DNA of 64,000 bases from Piezodorus guildinii (GCA_023052935.1 CM041292.1:169239900-169303899); one strand, 5' to 3'; shown: positions 32,276 to 44,679, counted from the first letter of the stretch. Notes: generated by a model from the sequence alone, not told the origin. Made by a program: numbers and translations.

Positions 32276-35200
32276 AGATATATTTGGAATCCTCTACTTG
32301 TTAATATTTTACGGCTGCGAAACTGTTACATTACAGATATATAGAATGGTTGGCTGCTGATTTTCGCTGGTTAGGCTGATGTATTGGCTATGTAATTTAT
32401 TCGGCACTGATGATTCGCAAGCGTTAAACGCAATTTAACCGTTAGGCGTTTAATTGAGAGTAATCAAGTGCTACCCCGGGAAGGATATAATGAGGGCACC
32501 GCTGGAACCGGCTGTACTTCCTCCCCATCCTACATATTAAACGCCCATGCTAATTCTAATCAAATATAAACTATCAGTTATTGCCAGCTTGCACATTAAC
32601 AACTTAATATTAATAGTCATATTAATTATTTGTCTTGAGACCTTGTTCATTTAAATGTTCAAGGAACGTTAAATATGATAGAAAGATAGAAGATTTTTAT
32701 TGATATCTGGTAGACCGCCTCTGTTTCGTAGGGGTAAAATTTAGATGAGGTGACATTTATCATTAAAAAAACTCTGTCTGACAGATTATCGCTCTAATCT
32801 GATAACGCTGACAGATATCGCTTTGGGATTTTAAGTTCATCGTAACGAAAAGAGCAATTAGCGAGTTATTAGTGCAGCTTTTTTATAACGTCTATTCATT
32901 ATTATATTTAATTATCGGTAGAGATGAGAAACATAAATGAAAATTGGTTCAGTTTATTTTTTTGTCTTTTTAAAGTTGAGCATAAATAAAAAAAAATAAT
33001 AATTTTCCTATATAAACAAAACTTGGTTGCAATGTATGTTTTAAAAAAGGATATAAATAACAAGATCCCTATTATTATTATTTCATATTCCAAATGAACC
33101 ATTTAAAATAAATATTTATGGCTTAATTCAGTATCTATGGGATTCCTATTTATTTTATAGTATAAGATCTGTTTTCATAAAATAATGAAAAAGTTGAAAT
33201 AATTAATAACCATGTTAGTTTATTGATTTATAATAATTTACCATTTATTTTAACAACTAAGTTACGATTTAGTACGTAATATTGTTTCTAAAACCTTGAG
33301 TACTAGATGGGTAAATATAACCTGTATAATACTGTACTTTTATTACAACTTTATATTAACTTGTACGATTTCTTTTATTGCATATTAACTTTTCTAAAAT
33401 CTTGCTCATTCCAGCGGTATATTATACGTCTATATACTACTCATATTTCAGAAATAATTTTTTGATTACTTGATTGCAGGTACTTTATTTTTCCAGTTAA
33501 ATTTTAGTATATTTTACATATAAATCATTAGAAATAAATGCCCTAAAATATAGTAAAAATCGTATTAAATTCCGTGTACTTTAGAATTTGTTCACCGAAA
33601 CCAAGAATCGCTGTGTCATTTTGGACGAACTCATTTTCCGGTTGTAGGAATATTCAGAATATTCAATATGGCACTAATAACAGTTTTGTATTGAATCGAA
33701 ATGTAGGCGATTAGTTTGTGGATGAGAATCTTGTGACATACCTTGTCAAAAGCCTTTTTGATATCGACAGCTATCCCCGTGTGTTATGTTTTTTTTTTCA
33801 ATATTACTTTTCGTTATGTAATTTGTAAGTCTGGTTAATTGGACTACAATTGGATTTTTGGCTCTAAATGCGAACTGTCCATTGTGTATGATGTTATGTT
33901 GATTTATTTACTTCAGAAATCTGATCAATAGAATTTTTTCAAAGATCTTGGATTTTATACTTAAACAAGAGGATTGTTAGAGAAGAGAGGAGATAAAACT
34001 GCACCCTGTGGAAAAGCACATGTAAGAAGAACCGTAAAAGAATGTTCATCTTGAACTTGGATTGAGAGGCACTAGTTTTCTAGGAACGATATTAAAGTAT
34101 TATAGAGCTGCTTTGGGCACTCGAGGTATGCGAGCTTCTGGTAAAGGATGTAATGGGAGACGAAAACGAATACCTTAATGTCAATTTATAAATATCATAG
34201 AAGCTGCATTATATTTATTATATATTTATTTATTATTTATATAACTGCTACATATCTTAATGATAAGATTTGTATTCGTGTTCGTCTGAGAAATGCATCT
34301 AACCCAGTCTTACGCCGAGTTAATGCGGCTCTTTGCTCTGATTATTTTAGATAATAACATAATAGATTTTTTTAATAAAACACATGTTTCTATAGAAATA
34401 CAATTTAATTAATTCTTTAATAGTTTCACTAATCATTATCTCTAACTGTATTTGAAAAGTCTTTAATCGATTTTTATTAATTTATTTTATTTTAATAATT
34501 TAATTTGTTAAAATGCATATAGTTTATAACCTTAATTTATTTATTTTTTTTATTTATTTATAGTAATTTACAACTGTACTAAAGAATACAATAAGTAAAT
34601 AGTCCCGAGGCCACCTTCTCATTTATTATTTTAGTTTAGTTTTTCACGATTGAATCTATAACCAAACTGTTCCAGTCATCAAATTTGTATGTCATTTTAT
34701 TCTTATAAAACTTTATTCCCAGGATAATAAAGACATTTTCATTTCATATCTCATCCTTCGATTTCATTAAGCGATGTTCAGTATTGAGCTGTGCAATGCA
34801 TTTTTGGTTTGGAAAGCTTGGAAACATTTTTTTGTCGATTAATGTGGAAATAAAACAACATAATACTGCAAAAAAATCAAAAATATGAACTGAACATGAA
34901 ATTAATTATCAAAGTATACTATGAAACGAGATGTTTTAACTTTGAAAACGTTTACACAGTTATAATATTTCAAGCGGAAAGAAATATTTTTAACATATAT
35001 TACATATAAATATATATACATGAGTTGATTTATATATAGAAAGAGGGAAAAGAGATAGATAGACATATTTATAGTTTTAATAATATTTTATAAAGATTTA
35101 ATTGATTAAGTGTAAAGGAGGAGTAAAATAAATCATGTGTCAAATTGCTGATTGTTGTTAGGTGAGTAGGCGTTATAGATTAATCTGACATTTAAGGCAT

Positions 35201-36076
35201 AGGTGGGCGGCTAGATTACATCACAACATGTCCGCTTCAACTTAAACTTTAGCGTTCAACTTACACCCTGAGTAATATCATGCCAATTTCCTCTATTTTC
35301 TGATAAATAAGAAAAGATAATTACGACAATAAGTTCTATTGGTAAAGTTGGTCTGACATGACAGGAATCCCCTATTGGAGGGGAGATAAGTTACTTAGTT
35401 GGAACGGGTAATATTTCCCAAAAGTAAAGTCCGCTAGAGTTTAGGTTAACGACTTTATTCTGAGTTAGTTATCAGAGAGCGCAGATGGAGTTGGCTCGGC
35501 CTAGTATACGCTAAGACGGGGGCAACTTTCACAGAGCAGATGTTCATTTTTCTTATCAGTGACCCTAACCGATTCCACGCTAACTTCTTTAATATTTTTA
35601 TTGTTTTGCCATCTTAGTAGAATATTGCAGTCTTTAAAATCTACTGTTATGATAGTTTCCGTCGTAAATATTTCATATAAATTTTCAATAATAAAATAGG
35701 TTTAAAGTCAAATGCTTACGGACAAATAAGGGACTGGTTCATAATATATTAAATATACGCACACACTTATTATTTATTGAAACTGAACTATATTAAAATT
35801 TATATTTCTGGTAAATTTTAGAGGAAAAAATCTATAGACTTCTACTTACCTTCGTTGTTAAATACAATTTTATGAATTTTGAAATACCGTTAGAGATAAA
35901 ATAAGATTAGAGAATGAATTAAACTGATTTTCAATAGAAACGTGTGTTTTATTAAATAATCTATTATATTATTATCTAAAACAATCATTTAATTTTATCC
36001 GCTTTTTATAACTCTCTATTACATTTTCCAATATTGTGTATTTTTTTTTTAGCTCTTCAACGGTATATTATACATA

Positions 36077-37000
36077 TAGAATAGAATAGAATAGAAAAAG
36101 ATATTTATTCTGGGACAAGGTCCCTTAAGAACAATTCATATGTACAATTAAGATGTGAAATGTGTCTGGCTACAAGACCAAAGGAATATAATTATTTCTT
36201 ATTCACAATGATACATAAAGAAAAGAAAGGATATAATAAAACAAAAGAGTAAAATAAATAAATAATAACTTCTGGTGCGTTAAACAAAACTAAACATTCA
36301 AATTGATTCATAATTGATCCGTATAAAAATATGAACAATAAATAACAAATTTTCTTTTTGATTTGAAATATCTTATTCAGCGTCTGTTTAGGATGACAGT
36401 AGGTACTGGATTAGCTGGGACTTGAATGATGGTAAGGAAGAAGCATGGCGGATATGAGTAGGTAAGGGATTCCAGACAGTAGTGGAGCAGACAATAAAGG
36501 AATGATCAAAAGTTGTTGTTCTATGTGTAGGAATATAAAGGTCGGAATGGCGCGATCTTGTTTTGAGAGAGTGGACTGACGGTTTAAATTGCAGAAGTCT
36601 GTAGATATATGAAGGTAGCTGGGAGTTGATTGTTTGGTAAAGATATGATCCTAGGAAATATTGTCTTCGGATAGAAGGATGGAGCCATTTTAACTCATTG
36701 TATAAATGGGTCACATGAGACCTCTTCGGTGTACCAAGGAAAAATCTTAAAAATATGTTCATAATTCGCTTTAGCCTGTCCTCGAGCACAGCCGAGAGGC
36801 CACCATATACCACCATACAGTAATAGTCAAAGTGGGGGGAAATAAATGAGGATACAAGGAGCTTACGGGTAGACAGTGGAAGAAGATGACGGGAGCGATG
36901 GAAAAATTTGAGGGTACTTATTGTTCTTCGGGAGATTTGGGCATTATGGGGTATCTAGGAAAGGTTTGATCGATGGTAATACCTAGGTTTATGGTTCTTA
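36077..37000 (-). mobile_element. 5'-truncated CR1/L2-like non-LTR element
   Basis: An open frame (36816 to 36388, 142 codons) gives the C-terminal RT region: VVYGGLSAVLEDRLKRIMN, SYLYQTINSQLPSYIYRLLQ, FKPSVHSLKTRSRHSDLYIP and FDHSFIVCSTTVWNPLPTHIR. Upstream, to about 37000, further RT sequence (INLGITIDQTF) is frame-shifted. The 3' UTR on the minus strand ends in a GAATA-type short tandem repeat (about 36077-36100) rather than poly(A), as in CR1 and L2 elements. There is no catalytic motif, so this is a dead 5'-truncated copy. Confidence 0.8.
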
Positions 37001-37421
37001 TCTTAAAAAAAAAGAAAACAATATTCATTAAAAATACTTTTGCACTTTTCTCTCTCAGTTGATTATCAAATTCGTTCATACTGTATATTCAGCCGTTTTT
37101 TATCAATGTTAACAACATGAAATGGTTAATTTCTATCAAATCTACTAAATTAAAAATACTTTAGGGCAAGAAATTTAAACTATCGGCATTTAAGACCCTA
37201 CATCGTATGAAACTCCATATACATCGATACAGCAAGTTTTATCAAAATCGTTAGAGCCGTTTTTAAGAAATCGTGAAAGGTGCAAAATTCATGGTTTAAA
37301 GTTTATCTTCCGGTCTGCTAATTTAAAAAAAAAAAGTTGGTGCACCATTTCGGGCGCATACTCGTCTTAAACATGAAACATTTTTCGAACGAATTTTCGT
37401 TTTTGCGCTGGACTTACCACG

Positions 37422-37464
37422 TACACACGCACACGCACACGCACACGCACACGCACACGCACAC
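37422..37464. repeat. (ACACGC)n microsatellite
   Basis: Seven hexamer units within an F1 arm, where other copies have a shorter CA-rich sequence. Confidence 0.95.
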
Positions 37465-37714
37465 TCAAAGACACCAACTTTTTGTAGGACTTGGTTATTT
37501 GGTTATTCATGGGACGCTAAAACGTGTAAAGTTCGTTGAGAACTATTAAAGCCTATTTAGTCTACAAATAGTGGTAAAGATTCGAAAATGTTCACGATTG
37601 CATTACTTTCTCTTATTATATGTTTCATATATAGTAAGTAAAATTAATATCACAATGTCGGTGGTGAAGAGAAATTATCCAGGGCAGTATTCCAAACATT
37701 TTCTAAACCAGGTG

Positions 37715-37990
37715 GTCTAGCGGGCACCTATTTTCAGACAATTCAAATCATTATCAGGTATTGAAAAGGAAGGAAGGTTTATGGAAGATGGTTATAGTAG
37801 GAATGGAGTATATCATTTAAAAAATTGTGTTAGGTTTGGATCATATTAGCAATTTACTAGCAATAAGGTCATTGTAAATTAGTTCATTCTTGACAAACTA
37901 GAGTGTATTCAGAATTGTACGAAGGATTTTGCATTGTAAAGATAGGTAGGAATGGTTTAGTAGACCTTTGAGGCCAAAAGTTGCAATCCG
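37715..37990 (-). pseudogene. Jockey RT C-terminal fragment
   Basis: Minus-strand reading gives ATFGLKGLLNHSYL, LQCKILRTILNTL, FVKNELIYNDLI and, further on, a degraded SIP...FELSEN tail. It aligns with the copy at 46800-47060 and with 58640-58880, and has stops. Confidence 0.65.
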
Positions 37991-38394
37991 AAAATCCATA
38001 TCGGCCTTAAGATATTAAAATAAACAAGTCTTCTTTTATTGAGCAAAAGGTTTGACCGTTTTACAAGTTATCGTTGAAGAATCTTAAAACAACGGGTTAC
38101 TTATGAAATAAGTTACACGGGTTTCCGTACTGACCTATTAATATTCGTCTCCATTCGCTCTCGCCTGTGTCCATTATTTGTTTCATATTGTATTATACGA
38201 CTGCAGCCATTATAGCATGTTATATGTATATGACGAAAATCATTCAAATTATGTTAAATCGTATATGTGGGTCTCACACTGCCTTTTAAAATATTTTTCG
38301 TACAAATTATCTCATTAAAATGCCGTTTCATGGAAAACAGAACATATCTTTGTTATGTTCTGAATCCAAAACCCTTCATTAGTTATAGCAGTCT

Positions 38395-38545
38395 TGCACT
38401 TTTTTTTCTGGTTCGAAGCGTTTGGTCTAGTGGGTAGAGAACTGCCTCGTGATCGTGCCTTGCTAGGGCAAAACTCTATATAGTAAGAACCTAAAAATTG
38501 AGAGCATTTACTGACGTCTGAGAGAGTTATAGGCCTGGTTGCCGC
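38395..38545 (+). mobile_element. Possible tRNA-derived SINE fragment
   Basis: A box A-like TGGTCTAGTGGGTAGAGAAC followed by a tRNA-like spacer. Box B is poor (GGGCAAAACTC). It has no close relative in the window, so this is tentative. Confidence 0.3.
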
Positions 38546-39534
38546 CATAGATTTTTGTTGGTGCTAAACCCAAGACCCTTCATGGAGGTTCAGACTTTTT
38601 ACAAAATCGAAATCTTAAATTTAATGTTCACTAATTTTATCTTTTCCTGTTTTTGTATCCTTCCTATTCGTAGTTACTGAAATCTGCTAAAATATGAAAG
38701 ATGCTTAAAGTTTAATTTATATAATAATTAGAAATATCAAAAGATAAAACGCCGCTTTTATACCTTTCGAATTTTAATAAACGAGAGAAATGATGAAGAA
38801 TGTCCTCCTTATAAATATTCATCCATTACGGCAAATTACGCCATTTAAATTGTAAATTCTCAGTTGTCAGTGATGGGAGAGGGAAGAGTTGTTAAATAAG
38901 TAAAGAGACTTGTTAAATTTACTTGGAGAATTAGGCGGAGGTAGAGGAAAAAGATTTAGAGGAGCAATCAGTCTGGGGCTTTCAATTAAGGTAAGGTAGA
39001 ACTAACAATATGTGCCTGTCCTCTCCTAGCCCTTCCGTAGGCCTCTGGGTTTTACGCCGTGTTGGTATTAAACTCCTTCACCCCACTCCCAGCCCTTTAT
39101 AGCCAACTTGCCTGTTAGGGTAAGCCATTTTGGTTTATTACTGGACAGTTTACTGCGTTCCCCATCTCACCTCGTGAGGAACACACCGGATATCTTAATA
39201 TTATACAGTTAATGAATTAGCTGCTAAGACAAATAATTGTAGACGTAACGATCTCTCAATATATATATATATGGTAAAACTAGTGGACCCGTCCTGTTCC
39301 TAATTTGCAAGTGATGTGTCATTTATGTTCATAAAATCTCTGACCGATTTACATAATGTAAAAAATGAGCTTCAGAGCCTTAGAGTAAATTAAATGCATA
39401 TAAAAAATTAATGATGTAAAATATACATATATAAACAAGAGGAAAAAAAATAAAATAATAAAACTCATTTACAATTCTATTGTGACAGGATAATTGTTAA
39501 ATGATTAAATAATCAGGATTTACTTATGTATATA
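38546..39534. other. Non-coding DNA with GC-richer segment 38860-39190
   Basis: C-rich and purine-rich runs without an exon-like frame. It could be a regulatory block or a decayed repeat. Confidence 0.3.
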
Positions 39535-40424
39535 CACTCCCTCAAAAAAGTTTCCATACAGCATGCTATTAATTTGCAGGGCTATTTATGTTTAACTAAA
39601 CAATTTTCTAATGTACATATTATCAATACTAATATCAGATAAACAAATATATTTATTTTTTTTCATTGCAACATTAATATCAAATTAGGTAAACTGACAT
39701 TTGTTAATGATAGGTCAAAACAGAGTCCATACACTCTCAATATTAATCCTATTTGTAGTACTATGACCATTTTTTCAGTGTTATATCTATGAATCTTATC
39801 TCTTTACTCAACCCGTAGTTCAGTATTAGCTTTACTTGTGCCTGGGAAACAGATTTCTTTTCAATATCCACGTTTCTCGTGATTTTAGAGAGCTTATGGT
39901 TAATTACCAAATGCAGGGCTTATCTCTAAGTAAAATTGCACATTTATCAAATAAGTTTCATGCTAATGACAATTATTTACTGTACTAAAAGGACATAGAA
40001 GGTTAAAATGTCTGAAGGATAAACTATGTGCTGGAAGAACTAGGAAACTGGAAAATCACCACCGGCGAGCCATTCTTGCTAAAGTCCATGCAAATCCTCA
40101 CTCTACCGAAACCTCAATGGCCATCAAAATAAATAGGAGGTGTGGAATTGAAGTCCAGCCAGAAACAGTGAGAAATAATCTAAGAAAGGAAGGATACAGT
40201 GGTAGAATTGTAAGCCCTTCATCAGTAAGATATACCGGAAGAAGTGGCTGCATGTTTGTAAAAAAAACCAACAATGTCTGGGAAAGGGTCATATTCTCTA
40301 ACGAATCCAAATTTCATATTTTTGTGCCAGATGGAAGGTTGGAAGATGTTGATTTCTCTAATTCCTTTATTTACAATACATTTATCCAATAACAGTTACG
40401 TGTATGAAAACTTTTTTGAGTGAG
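39535..40424 (+). mobile_element. Decayed Tc1-like DNA transposon
   Basis: The terminal inverted repeats are CTCCCTCAAAAAAGTTTCCATAC (from about 39537) and its near match reading in from 40424. A TA lies on each side (39533-39534 and 40425-40426), the Tc1/mariner target. The plus strand carries transposase remnants: LVNYQMQGLSLSKIAHLS (frame slipped, about 39900), LCAGRTRKLENHHRRAILAKV (about 40025), then the open piece 40117-40392. It is inactive, about half the normal length, with stops in the N-terminal part. Confidence 0.8.
40027..40392 (+). pseudogene. Tc1-like transposase fragment lacking the first catalytic Asp
   Basis: The segment includes the second helix-turn-helix region (IEVQPETVRNNLRKEGYSGR). 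It joins directly to WERVIFSNESKFHIFVPDGR, where the family has FSDESKF. The catalytic Asp is Asn here. The rest of the DDE domain is deleted, replaced by about 20 unrelated codons to a stop at 40390-40392. This is a broken remnant with no activity. Confidence 0.8.
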
Positions 40425-40448
40425 TATATATATATATTATATATATAT

Positions 40449-40489
<41 letters not shown>

Positions 40490-40500
40490 TATATATACCG
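40425..40500. repeat. (TA)n-rich microsatellite
   Basis: TA arrays with ATTATA interruptions, starting at the TA of the Tc1 target site. Confidence 0.9.
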
Positions 40501-41839
40501 ATATATTGGTCAAACAGTTCCTTATTAGACATAAATGGCGCCAAATTTAAATTGTATCTGTGCAAAGCAGGAGCTTATCTCTAGTTATTAATCTATTAAG
40601 TTATTAAATATCAAAAAATAAGAAAATATTAGTCATATCTGTTGTGATATCAAACATGTGCCGGTAAATATTGAATCTGCGGCCTGGGAGAAATATGAGG
40701 GATGGATCAACAAGCCAGGGATAGAGTGCGGATCAGAACCTCATACTCACAGCAAGGAACGTATTTTTTTTTTATATGTCAACAAGAAATAATATATATA
40801 AAATAATAAATTATTTATTTAGTCTGGTACAAAACCTTTAAAAATTCTATCACAGTAAAATTAAAAGAAAACTTCCGATTATTATAGTTAAAAAAAAAAA
40901 AAAAAAAAAAATGTTGTGTGTGTGTGTTTATATGAAGTTTCTTATAATAATTTAGGAAAAAACCAAATACATTATGATGTACGGATAAATAATTCAAACG
41001 AAAAAAAATTAACAATAGCTGTAAAATATTTAAGATAAATGAGCAGATATGACGCTAAATAAAACATTAAAAATAAATAATCGTTCCTTTATGTTTTATT
41101 CACCGATTTTTGTTGTAATTTGATTGTCAGTTTGGATTTTTTGGGGGGAATTGGATAAATATGAAGTAATTGAACCAATGGGATTTGAAGGTCGCAAAAG
41201 TATGAGAGTGACGAATATAAGAAGTAATAGAATTTCATACAATCGAGGATCGGATTTGGAATGACCAGAGAAAGGCCGGGAATAATTGTAGTGTAATTTG
41301 ATAGTAAAATATAGGAGAAAATACCATATATTACTTCATGGTTGCCAATTACGGTACAAGATTACTGGCTGAAACAATCTTCTATTCTCTAAAACTGAAT
41401 ATTATTCATGTATTAACACTTTTTTTATAATTTTTTTCCTTGGTTTTTATATTTTCAACCTACTCCTTTAGTTTCAACTAGCTCCTTGAGCATTCAAAAT
41501 ACATTGTCTACAAGGTAAATCTTTATTTCCATATAATTTTAAATATCTCGTATTGTTTATTTGTTTGTTTATCATTGTAATTGTATTACAATACTGCATC
41601 AAAAACTTCATCTTTTGCTATAAGGATAGAAAAAGAATGATTGAAGGAGTGTGTAAAAAAAGCAGTCAAGACTTTTCAGAATGAAAGAAACAGCTATCAC
41701 CACTAATAAATACCACTTAAAGAAGATTACGTTCTGCAGATGTAACTTTTCTCTTTGTGGAAGAATCTATTTCACTATCCAATAGGATTTTCTTGCATTT
41801 AAACATACATCAACCTTGTTCATGTTTATTTATTTAAAG
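40501..41839. other. AT-rich DNA without recognised features
   Basis: Contains a poly-A stretch (40890-40911) followed by a short (TG)n. No gene was recognised. Confidence 0.4.
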
Positions 41840-42105
41840 TCACTTTATGCTACTATGGCTAATCGGACGATGCTACTGTGGGAGTCTTAAATTTTTCCTA
41901 TCCAGGTTTTATTTGGATAGAGATCTTTTACGAGTACCTGACATAGCTCTCAGGCTCGAGACCATCGTCGTATGTAACGTCCCCTTCGAAGGACGGCATA
42001 ACTAAGGATTTTTTTACTCCCATTAAAAGATCGTGGAACCAGCTGCAGGTTTGAACCCGTGACCTTTGGCATAGGAGGTTGTTATGCTAACCGCCCAGAA
42101 AAAAG
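41840..42105 (-). mobile_element. tRNA-derived SINE-B, minus-strand copy
   Basis: On the minus strand the tRNA-like head has a box A region (GGCGGTTAGCATAACAACC) and box B GGTTCAAACCT (about 42050). The body (GCCGTCCTTCGAAGGGGACG) and 3' end (GATTAGCCATAGTAGCATAAAGTG) match the 11.5-kb copy. This is the best preserved SINE-B in the window. Confidence 0.8.
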
Positions 42106-42156
42106 TGATCTCCATACATTAAACGTTTTAACCCTTCAATGGGATTTTATATTACA

Positions 42157-43594
42157 GTTCAGCGAGATCTCGTTCTAATAATCTCTATGCATAACCTGTT
42201 CGGTTATATGTACTGAGCTCAAGGTTGAAGGTTGAAGGTGTTTTTTTTTTGTTTCGTTATATGTAAAGTACTTTGTCTGCATGTAAGTCCAAAAGATAAG
42301 CTAACAGTATTAAAGGGCTTAAAAATAAATTCTTAACAGGTATAGAATTTACTATGAGAAACACACACATATCCCAGGCAATGTTGGTTTTGAATGAGGT
42401 GGATTCTGGTAAACAGGGTTCTGCTATACAAACATGCTTGAAAAGAATGTAAGTAGAAAAATTATGCGTTCCTTTATTTTCTTAAAATTAGGTGCTCAGA
42501 AGGGAGAGGCCGGAATAAAAATATAACGAAACTGGCCAATAAAAAGCCGTTTGCAATGCAAAAAATTTCTTTAATGAAACGGCTTGGCAAAGTAAGAAAT
42601 TTATATCAGTGGTAGTGTTTCCCCAACGACAACTAATTTAAAGGAGACTTTTGTGTAAAATAAAGATATTAATTCTGGCAAGATACGTGAGTGGACTATA
42701 GACGCCCGAGCCAACCCCCCCTCTCTATTTAAATGATAACACCCCCTGGGGGAGGGGGGAAAAGAGGGATTTTTCCCGTGGAAAACCCTTAGGCCCAATC
42801 CTCTGTGATTACTGTATCTCTATCTCTTAATGGATTTTCCTCATTTTCCACCTGGCCTCGTTAAAAGGAGCCACTCCGGTGAAAAGGTTTTAAAATGGCC
42901 GCAACCTTTGAGGATCTCCCCCAATTAGAATTAATTTCATTCCGGCTCCTAAGGCTGCAATTTCTCCCGCCCGGGCGCCGTTTCTTCAGAGGTTATCAAC
43001 TTTAATATGTTTGATAAATAAAGTGAAGTTAGAGGATACCTCGGCCCGAGCACCCATCAGCCTTTCTTCATAATTAACCCTGAGTCCGGTGAGCTTTTAT
43101 TTAAAACGGTTCTTGTCGGTCTCAACTTTAGAAACTAAGACCATGACTTAATTTCATTCATGGTATTGGGTTGTAAAATAAGCTCGTAACGTTTCTTTTA
43201 CTGGTGATAACAATAAGGACTCATATATGATCATATAATCATGTATGACCGACCCATTTCGATCTATAATCTACTATGGTTGTATGTGATCAATGCTTGA
43301 ATTTGGTAATGATCAACAGTTTAGAGTCTAGTTTTCCTGTCCTGAACGGAGCAAACCACTTTAAGCAGATTTTACTTTTGTGAAATAGATCTAATCATTA
43401 AAGGACAAAATTTAATTTTTTCTCTTACATCAAGCCCTTTAATACTGTTGGCTTTTCTTTTGGACTTACAAGCAGATAAAGTCTTTAAAAAAAAAAAAAA
43501 CACCTTCAACGCTTCAACCTATTCAACCTTGAGCTCAGTACATAAAAACGATCAGGTTATGCATAGAGATTATTTGAACGAGATCTCGCTGAAT
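42157..43594. repeat. Element with about 165-bp inverted repeats flanking a GC-richer core
   Basis: The left arm 42157-42321 and right arm 43432-43594 are reverse complements at roughly 85-90%: GCGAGATCTCGTT, ATCTCTATGCATAACCTG, GTACTGAGCTCAAGGTTGAA, TGTAAGTCCAAAAGA and AACAGTATTAAAGGGCTT all recur in reverse. The interior (about 42600-43140) is clearly GC-richer, with AC/GG-rich runs and no coding frame. Either a non-autonomous foldback element carried this core, or the arms are inverted insertions around a conserved element. Confidence 0.65.
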
Positions 43595-43664
43595 CTTAAT
43601 TTTTATTCTACCTCATTTGACCTTAAATGACGGTACCTATTACACACTATGTCAACAAAACTTT

Positions 43665-43725
43665 ACATAGAGTTCGAACCCAGGATCGCAGTGGTTTGTC
43701 CTCTAAACGCTTTCTCTCCCTCCCA
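43665..43725 (-). mobile_element. tRNA-like SINE head fragment
   Basis: On the minus strand, a box A region near AAGCGTTTAGAGGACAAACC is followed by box B-like GGGTTCGAACTC (about 43671). Only the head is present. Confidence 0.4.
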
Positions 43726-43939
43726 TAATAATCGCGATATAAGAAGAGAAATATTAAAAATCATAACAGGGAACCAGCTATGATGATACATTAATTAAAC
43801 TTAAGGTAAAAAGTCCAATTTAAATTTTTAGATTCAAGTATTGCACAATGAGCTAATTTTCAAAAATAATTATAATTCAGAGTTTTTAATTGACCTATAA
43901 CATTTATAATATAATAACTAATAATAAAAAAAAGTTAAT

Positions 43940-43945
<6 letters not shown>

Positions 43946-43982
<37 letters not shown>
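43946..43982. repeat. (TA)n followed by (GT)n microsatellite
   Basis: A TA array runs into GTGTGTG and GGTGGTG variants, to about 44000. Confidence 0.95.
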
Positions 43983-43985
<3 letters not shown>

Positions 43986-44413
43986 TGTGTGTGTGGTGGT
44001 GGTGTTGTGTGTTTAAGTATATATACTAATGAAATTATATTATATAAATGAATAAACAAGATATTTTATTATATATAAATATTATTATTGTAATGATCAA
44101 ATAACGTAATCGATGTTTCATGACTTTTATCTTTTGAACTGGATGCTAAAAACTTCCAAGAATAATTTATTTAGTTACATAATTTACTTACATTTCTATT
44201 TAACGTTTTTGGACTTTGTTTTTATTATAAAAACTGAAATTATAACATTCAAAAAATAAATTTTATCAACAAAAAATCCTAACCTTAAGTACCTTGCTGT
44301 TTCTAACGGAAACAATGAGGAAATTGTCTTCAGAGGAGAATTTGAGACGTTTTGCAGGGGCTAAACTAAAAGGAAGCAATATTAAAAATTAACACTACTT
44401 ATATTTCTATATT

Positions 44414-44679
44414 GGGGAGCCCGTGGCTGAGTGGTTAGCGCGCTAGCCTGCCACGCTGAAGTTGTGAGTTCGAATCCCATTCCCAGGAGGACTTTTTTCA
44501 AGCATGCAAATAAATGGGGATTCACTCACAATCTCCCCCGGGTATGTGGGACCCGTCAGCTAGTTGATAGCCACCAATAAAAATAGGCGTAGGGAGTGAT
44601 GACCCTATCCTATAAAATGTCATCGAGTATCGCGGTGTGGAATATAAACCATACGCGCCAACCGAAAAAAAAAAAAAAA
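44414..44679 (+). mobile_element. tRNA-derived SINE-A, full length with poly(A) tail
   Basis: Starts GGGGAGCCC. Box A is GTGGCTGAGTGG (about 44423) and box B AGTTCGAATCC (44467-44477), the internal pol III promoter in a serine/leucine-tRNA-like head. A body of about 190 bases holds CTCCCCCGGGTATGTGGGACC and GATGACCCTATCCTATAAAATG. It ends in about 15 A residues (44665-44679). A short TTCTAT near both ends may be part of the TSD. The ORFs at 44522 and 44596 lie inside it and are not genes. Confidence 0.85.

Larger units (their letters stand above)
31255..35884. repeat. Tandem duplication, copy B (4.63 kb)
   Basis: A second direct copy of the unit, beginning in the shared A-run at 31255-31260 and ending at the edge of an F1 element at 35884. 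It lacks the 463-bp insertion and the 25-bp and 60-bp segments of copy A, but carries extra bases at about 32903-32950. The distal half, from about 33562 on, is nearly identical to copy A. Confidence 0.9.
35884..37650 (-). repeat. F1 foldback copy carrying a nested CR1/L2-like element
   Basis: The left piece 35884-36076 (TACCGTTAGAGATAAAAT to CGGTATATTATACATATA) and right piece about 37000-37650 (TTGATTATCAAATTCGTTCA to TATATAGTAAGTAAAATTA) are consecutive parts of F1 in reverse orientation. They are separated by the retroelement 36077-37000. The right piece includes an (ACACGC)n array at 37422-37464. The 70-codon frame at 37337 is spurious. Confidence 0.7.

Noticed and set aside
37422..37464. 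Short regular repeats as a possible CRISPR array
   Set aside because: A hexamer microsatellite without spacers, in a eukaryotic retroelement-rich region.
44414..44490. Possible genuine tRNA gene
   Set aside because: The tRNA-like head continues into a repeated SINE body with a poly(A) tail, has a second copy at 52966, and does not fold as a complete cloverleaf with a normal acceptor stem.
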